A stretch of 23,640 nt of DNA, taken from the NCBI GenBank assembly GCA_021784975.1, contig JAJYGU010000050.1:1-23640 (forward strand). Reading direction: 5' to 3'. This DNA comes from Planctomycetota bacterium (GTDB lineage Bacteria; Planctomycetota; Planctomycetia; Pirellulales; Thermoguttaceae). Both the position numbers and the translations under genes were made by a program. Shown piece after piece: positions 20,449 through 23,640 of the stretch. A model generated the notes under the pieces. It saw only the letters and a program-made list of their open reading frames with translations, had not been told where the DNA came from and did not search any database. Numbering within the stretch: the first letter of the stretch is position 1; the number at the start of each line of letters is the position of its first letter.

Positions 20449-21159
20449 ATGCCATTGCTCGGAGTGAATATCGACCACGTAGCGACCGTCCGCCAGGCCC
20501 GGCGGACCTGCGAGCCGGACCCGGTCTGGGCGGCGGCCCTGGCCGAATTGGGCGGGGCCGACGGCATCACCATTCACCTCCGCGAGGACCGCCGGCACAT
20601 CGGCGACCGCGATCTGCGGATCTTGCGGGAGACGGTGACCGTCAAGCTGAACCTGGAGATGGCCTGCGAGCCGGAGATCGTTCAAATCGCCTGCCAGGCT
20701 AAGCCCCGCCAGGCCACCCTGGTGCCCGAACGCAGGGAGGAGATCACCACCGAGGGCGGGCTGGACGTCGTCCGCCATCGAGACCGCGTGACGATGGCGG
20801 TCGAGCAGCTTCGAGCCGCCGGCGTCTCAGTCAGCCTGTTCCTCGATCCCGACCCGCGGCAGATCGACGAGGCGGCTCGCCTGAAAGCCGACGCGGTGGA
20901 GTTGCACACTGGGCAATACGCCCTGGCCTCGGGCGCGGCCCAGGAAGAAGAACTGAAGAAGCTCAAGGCCGTCGGCGCCCAGATCATCGCCGCCGGCATG
21001 GCCTTGCACGCCGGCCATGGCCTGACTTACCGCAACGTCCGGCCGGTGGCCACGACCGAGGGCATGCACGAGTTGAACATCGGCCACAGCATCATTGCCC
21101 GCGCCATCATGGTGGGACTGGAAAAGGCCGTGCGACAAATGAAGCGGCTGGTAACCTAG
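20449..21159 (+). CDS. pdxJ: Pyridoxine 5'-phosphate synthase
   Basis: PdxJ condenses 3-amino-2-oxopropyl phosphate (from the PdxA step) with 1-deoxy-D-xylulose 5-phosphate to form pyridoxine 5'-phosphate, the last ring-forming step of the DXP-dependent vitamin B6 pathway in the cytoplasm. The 236-residue product has normal length. It starts with VNIDHVATVRQAR (residues 6-18), followed by ITIHLREDRRHI (40-51), VKLNLEMA with the glutamate, TLVPE, SLFLDPD, DAVELHTGQY and AGHGLTYRNV, in the family order of a TIM barrel. The start ATG at 20449 is fixed by the conserved N-terminus and the TATAAT just upstream. dapA follows 115 bases downstream in the same direction, so the two could be co-transcribed, though a repeat lies in the gap. 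No other vitamin B6 gene is visible. Confidence 0.96.
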   Translation: MPLLGVNIDHVATVRQARRTCEPDPVWAAALAELGGADGITIHLREDRRHIGDRDLRILRETVTVKLNLEMACEPEIVQIACQAKPRQATLVPERREEITTEGGLDVVRHRDRVTMAVEQLRAAGVSVSLFLDPDPRQIDEAARLKADAVELHTGQYALASGAAQEEELKKLKAVGAQIIAAGMALHAGHGLTYRNVRPVATTEGMHELNIGHSIIARAIMVGLEKAVRQMKRLVT

Positions 21160-21231
21160 CGGAAAGCGTGGGCCGCGGCCCGTGGGGCGCTGCCGGCTGA
21201 CAGTGTGCCGCCCCTTGCCTCACGGCACCAA

Positions 21232-21272
21232 TCCCTGATCCTTGATCTCTGACCTCTGGTCCCTGATCCCTC
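21232..21272. repeat. Degenerate TCCCTGATCC tandem repeats before dapA
   Basis: Units ATCCCTGATC, CTTGATCTCT, GACCTCTGGT and CCCTGATCCC follow one another, ending two bases before the dapA ATG. There is no Shine-Dalgarno site. The open frame extends upstream through this repeat to 21242, which is why the longest frame overstates the gene. Confidence 0.65.
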
Positions 21273-21274
21273 CC

Positions 21275-22162
21275 ATGCCAACCCGCAGTGAAGAGTTCGC
21301 CGGCCTGACGGTGGCCCTGATTACGCCCTTTCGCGACGGGCAGATCGATATCGACGCCCTCCAGCGGCTGGTGGAGTTCCAGGTCGCGGCCGGGACGACG
21401 TGTGTCTGCCCGGTTGGCACCACCGGCGAATGCCCGACCCTCTCCCATGCCGAACACGAGCGGGTCATCTCAGCGGTGGTCGAGGCAGCGGCGGGCCGGA
21501 TCAAGGTGATGCCGGGTACGGGCTCGAACAGCACGGAAGAGGCCCTGCGGCTGACCCGCTGGGCCGCCAAGGCCGGCGCCGACGCGGCCCTGATCGTGGC
21601 CCCCTACTACAACAAGCCCACCCAAGAGGGTTTTTTCCAGCATTTCAAGATGCTGGCCGAGGCGGTCGACATCCCGATTTGCGTGTACAACATCCCCGGC
21701 CGGACCGGCAAGAACATCGAGGCCGACACCATCCTCCGCATGGCCGAAGTGCGGAACATCACCATGGTGAAGGAGGCCAGCGGCTCGATGGACCAGGCCT
21801 CGCAGATCATCAACGCCTCGGACCTGACCGTCTTGAGTGGCGACGACAGCCTCACTCTGCCGCTCATGGCGATCGGCGGGCGGGGGGTGGTTTCGGTGGT
21901 GGGCAACCTCGTGCCCAAGGACGTGATCGCCATGATTGCCGCCTTCGACTCCGGCAACCTGGACGAGGCCCGCAACTGGCACCACAAGCTCTTTCCCCTC
22001 TGCCGCGACATGCTCGGGCTGGCCACCAATCCGATTCCCATCAAGGCGGCCATGGAGCTTATGGGCCGCGACACCGGCGAGCTGCGGATGCCGCTGACTC
22101 GCCTTTCGCCTGCGGAACAGGCGAAACTCCGCGGGACGTTGGTCAAGTATGGACTGCTGTAA
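21275..22162 (+). CDS. dapA: 4-hydroxy-tetrahydrodipicolinate synthase
   Basis: DapA condenses pyruvate with aspartate semialdehyde, the first committed step of the diaminopimelate/lysine pathway, feeding peptidoglycan and protein synthesis in the cytoplasm. The 295-residue product has PVGTTGE at 46-52 (the threonine pair), the tyrosine in CVYNIPGRTG (Tyr138, 136-145), the Schiff-base lysine Lys166 in TMVKEASG, and GGRGVVSVVGN, all in family order and at normal spacing. The start ATG at 21275 (MPTRSEEFAGLTVALITPF) fits the conserved N-terminus; there is no ribosome site and a tandem repeat sits directly upstream. It lies 115 bases after pdxJ on the same strand. Its stop TAA is followed at 22167 by a strong AGGAGG that serves no obvious intact gene, marking the boundary with the methyltransferase region. 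Confidence 0.96.
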   Translation: MPTRSEEFAGLTVALITPFRDGQIDIDALQRLVEFQVAAGTTCVCPVGTTGECPTLSHAEHERVISAVVEAAAGRIKVMPGTGSNSTEEALRLTRWAAKAGADAALIVAPYYNKPTQEGFFQHFKMLAEAVDIPICVYNIPGRTGKNIEADTILRMAEVRNITMVKEASGSMDQASQIINASDLTVLSGDDSLTLPLMAIGGRGVVSVVGNLVPKDVIAMIAAFDSGNLDEARNWHHKLFPLCRDMLGLATNPIPIKAAMELMGRDTGELRMPLTRLSPAEQAKLRGTLVKYGLL

Positions 22163-22178
22163 GAGCAGGAGGTAGACG

Positions 22179-22271
22179 ATGTTGATCTCTCGGCTCTGCC
22201 AACGCTCGGTTGGCGAGGACTACCCTGCTGCGCCCCTTGAACGACGTGCGATTCCTTCACGCAATCCTTGA
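22179..22271 (+). CDS. 30-codon open frame behind a strong ribosome site, perhaps a broken gene
   Basis: ATG at 22179 is preceded by AGGAGG, the best Shine-Dalgarno site of the right half, eight bases upstream. The frame reads MLISRLCQRSVGEDYPAAPL and ends at a TGA whose bases lie in the -35 box of the methyltransferase promoter. It passes through a hairpin GCCAAC (22198-22203) and GTTGGC (22209-22214). I read it as the start of a former operon gene behind dapA that was cut off or replaced. A genuine small peptide is possible but less likely. Confidence 0.3.
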   Translation: MLISRLCQRSVGEDYPAAPLERRAIPSRNP

Positions 22272-22297
22272 CAATGCGAATCGCGATTCGCTAAGAT
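22268..22297 (+). promoter_or_regulatory. Probable promoter of the methyltransferase gene
   Basis: TTGACA (22268-22273), an 18-base spacer and TAAGAT (22292-22297). The -35 box is a full consensus and the -10 close to it. Transcription would start near 22304, leaving a leader of about 90 bases with an outer pair GACGCC (22310-22315) and GGCGTC (22349-22354). Confidence 0.65.
22276..22291. promoter_or_regulatory. 16-bp perfect palindrome inside the promoter spacer
   Basis: GCGAATCGCGATTCGC is a perfect palindrome filling the spacer from two bases after the -35 to the base before the -10. This is where a dimeric repressor would block polymerase, as known for control of restriction-modification genes. 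It contains two GANTC sites and TCGCGA. The binding protein is not identified. Confidence 0.6.
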
Positions 22298-22396
22298 TAG
22301 CGGGATAGAGACGCCGCATTACACTTGCTCGATCCTACTCTCAAAGAGGGCGTCGCTCAATGAGGCAATTTTCTCTCATAGAACGGCATTGGTTTG

Positions 22397-23488
22397 ATGG
22401 CGAAACGCAAGCAAGAGCGTAGGCCTTCCGAACCGCAGGACGTGCCGGGCATTGGCCAGCACCTTCGGAAGTATCATGAGACGAAGTCTGGCACAATCTA
22501 CCTTGGTGACTCACGGTTGTTGTTTGAAAAGCACGTGCGTGCCGAGTCGGTCGACCTGATCATGACGAGCCCGCCGTTCGGCTTAGTTCGGAAGAAAACG
22601 TATGGCAACGTGGACGCCGACGCATACCTCGCATGGTTCAAGCCGTTCGGCGAAGCGTTTTTCCGAGCCTTGAAACCGTCGGGATCGCTGGTCGTCGACA
22701 TTGGCGGAGCTTGGATACCGGGACAGCCGACTCGCAGTCTGTACCACTACGAGCTCCTTGTAATGCTGTGTCGGGAGTGCGGATTCCATTTGGCTCAAGA
22801 CTATTTTTGGTGGAATCCTGCGAGGCTACCGACGCCAGCAGAATGGGTCACTGTACGCAGGGTTCGGGTGAAGGACGCGGTCAATTGCATCTGGTGGTTG
22901 TCCAAGACCCCTTGGCCGAAGGCGAGCAACCGACGCGTATTAGTGCCATACAGTGACGCGATGAGGGATTTGTTGAAGAACGGCTATAAGGCCAAGCGAC
23001 GCCCCAGCGGACATGATATCAGTAAGAAGTTTTCGGTCGACAACAAGGCTGCGATTCCACCGAATGTGATCGCAGTAGCGAATACCGAGAGTAATTCGCA
23101 GTACCTCCGGTATTGCCTCGAAAATGGCTTGCACGCCCATCCCGCGCGATTTCCGGCGGACATACCGGAGTACTTCATCAGGATGTTGACAGATCCGAAA
23201 GACTTGGTGATTGATCCGTTTGCCGGCAGTTGCGTCACAGGCGAGGTTGCTGAGCGTCTTAGGCGGCGATGGATATGCGGAGAGATTATAGAAGACTACC
23301 TAAAGGGCGCCGTCGCCAGATTTCGGAAACCGTTCGACGCGCAGCGCTCACTCTTTAGCATCTCGCCAATAAAGAAGAGCAAGAGTATCACATATAAGCT
23401 CTGGCACCCCGCCGGAATATGGGGCGACTCCGATGAAACACCTCTGGCCCAAGATGGTGGGAAGACTAGGCCCCTCAACAGACAATAG
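22397..23488 (+). CDS. PvuII-type DNA N4-cytosine methyltransferase
   Basis: A 363-residue type II DNA methyltransferase that transfers a methyl group from S-adenosylmethionine to N4 of a cytosine in a short target site. The catalytic motif TSPPF lies at residues 57-61 and the AdoMet motif DPFAGSCVTGE at 273-283, the order of the beta group. As I recall M.PvuII, the match is strong through RVRVKDAVNCIWWLSKT, RRPSGHDISKKFS, IPPNVIAVANTESNSQYL and HAHPARFPADIPEYFIRML, so CAGCTG is a plausible target, but the recognition region must be tested. The start is ATG 22397; a TTG sits one codon earlier. There is no clear ribosome site. Base composition is visibly less GC-rich than the neighbours (53% in the line at 22981 against 82% in the line at 21541), consistent with horizontal transfer. 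The tail after residue 320 is unique. Confidence 0.92.
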   Translation: MAKRKQERRPSEPQDVPGIGQHLRKYHETKSGTIYLGDSRLLFEKHVRAESVDLIMTSPPFGLVRKKTYGNVDADAYLAWFKPFGEAFFRALKPSGSLVVDIGGAWIPGQPTRSLYHYELLVMLCRECGFHLAQDYFWWNPARLPTPAEWVTVRRVRVKDAVNCIWWLSKTPWPKASNRRVLVPYSDAMRDLLKNGYKAKRRPSGHDISKKFSVDNKAAIPPNVIAVANTESNSQYLRYCLENGLHAHPARFPADIPEYFIRMLTDPKDLVIDPFAGSCVTGEVAERLRRRWICGEIIEDYLKGAVARFRKPFDAQRSLFSISPIKKSKSITYKLWHPAGIWGDSDETPLAQDGGKTRPLNRQ

Positions 23489-23529
23489 ACAGAGGCAATC
23501 CTACTCCGGCTATTCTTGCAGGTCCCCTT

Positions 23530-23640
23530 ATGCCATCCATTGGCGCCCAAAGGCTTATTGAGGCTGTCGTTGCGGCGGTGGAGGATTCTGGTTGCTCGGC
23601 TATCTTCTTGCGAAAGAAGGGGTTGGTGCATCCGCGCGAG
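23530..23640 (+). CDS. Start of an unidentified gene, possibly the restriction partner (cut at right edge)
   Basis: An open frame begins at the ATG at 23530, 41 bases after the methyltransferase stop, and continues past the window: MPSIGAQRLIEAVVAAVEDS then GCSAIFLRKKGLVHPRE (37 residues). It has no signal peptide. The position directly behind a type II methyltransferase on the same strand suggests the cognate restriction enzyme. It does not resemble the start of R.PvuII as I recall it, and too little is visible to name a family. Confidence 0.5.
   Translation, partial: MPSIGAQRLIEAVVAAVEDSGCSAIFLRKKGLVHPRE

Noticed and set aside
23040..23140. Frameshift in the methyltransferase
   Set aside because: The reading frame and the expected PvuII-type motifs run without interruption from TSPPF to DPFAGS.
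1..23640. CRISPR array
   Set aside because: The repeats are palindromic, scattered and of several types. There is no regular array of equal repeats and spacers.
1..23640. Insertion sequence or transposase gene
   Set aside because: No frame shows a transposase motif. The palindromic elements are short and non-coding on their own, so a mobilising enzyme would have to be elsewhere.
1..23640. tRNA or rRNA genes
   Set aside because: No cloverleaf with a T-arm GGTTCRA-type core and matching acceptor stem, and no rRNA-like blocks, were noticed in the intergenic regions.

Overview
This window reads as a chromosomal segment of a GC-rich planctomycete, probably from the Pirellulales or a relative (inference). 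The reasons are a Tat-exported Gfo/Idh/MocA oxidoreductase, a PmoA-domain (DUF6807-like) protein fused to an esterase, a large CcsA-type cytochrome c protein with a long N-terminal domain, a secreted Cys-rich protein, sparse Shine-Dalgarno sites, and many short palindromic repeats of kinds I associate with planctomycete genomes. Most recognisable genes are single housekeeping enzymes from unrelated pathways, not one dedicated pathway.

Layout. 1-2671 (minus strand): aroE-like, bioD, then a secreted glycoside-hydrolase-like gene cut by the left edge. 2936-3643 (minus): a secreted protein with 43 cysteines in 235 residues. 4127-5275 (plus): hemE, whose stop codon overlaps that of a convergent PAP2 phosphatase (5272-5949, minus). 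6059-11320 (plus): a GT39/ArnT-like membrane glycosyltransferase, a small ATC-hydrolase-family protein, aroC and a membrane-anchored AsmA-like protein. 11453-15541 (minus): a CcsA-like cytochrome c assembly protein followed by a probable exported alpha-helical protein. 16070-16504 (plus): a small PilZ-like protein. 16702-20048 (minus): a translationally coupled pair, esterase-PmoA fusion then Tat-exported oxidoreductase, probably for degrading or modifying a carbohydrate outside the cytoplasm. 20449-22162 (plus): pdxJ and dapA. 22179-23640: a boundary with a possible broken gene, then a PvuII-type N4-cytosine methyltransferase and the start of another gene, probably a restriction-modification island.

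The most unusual feature is a set of palindromic repeats that lie between genes and also, in frame and without stop codons, inside genes. Those in bioD, the glycosyltransferase and ccsA (three separate ones) are clear. A hemE insert and the N-terminus of the 11453-12601 gene are probable further cases. They add roughly 15-65 residues at positions that look like surface loops, and removing the bioD and hemE inserts restores normal family lengths. This resembles the palindromic elements known from Rickettsia genes. A second notable point is a 16-bp perfect palindrome that fits inside the spacer of the apparent methyltransferase promoter. In a manual scan I found no CAGCTG (PvuII) site anywhere in the window.
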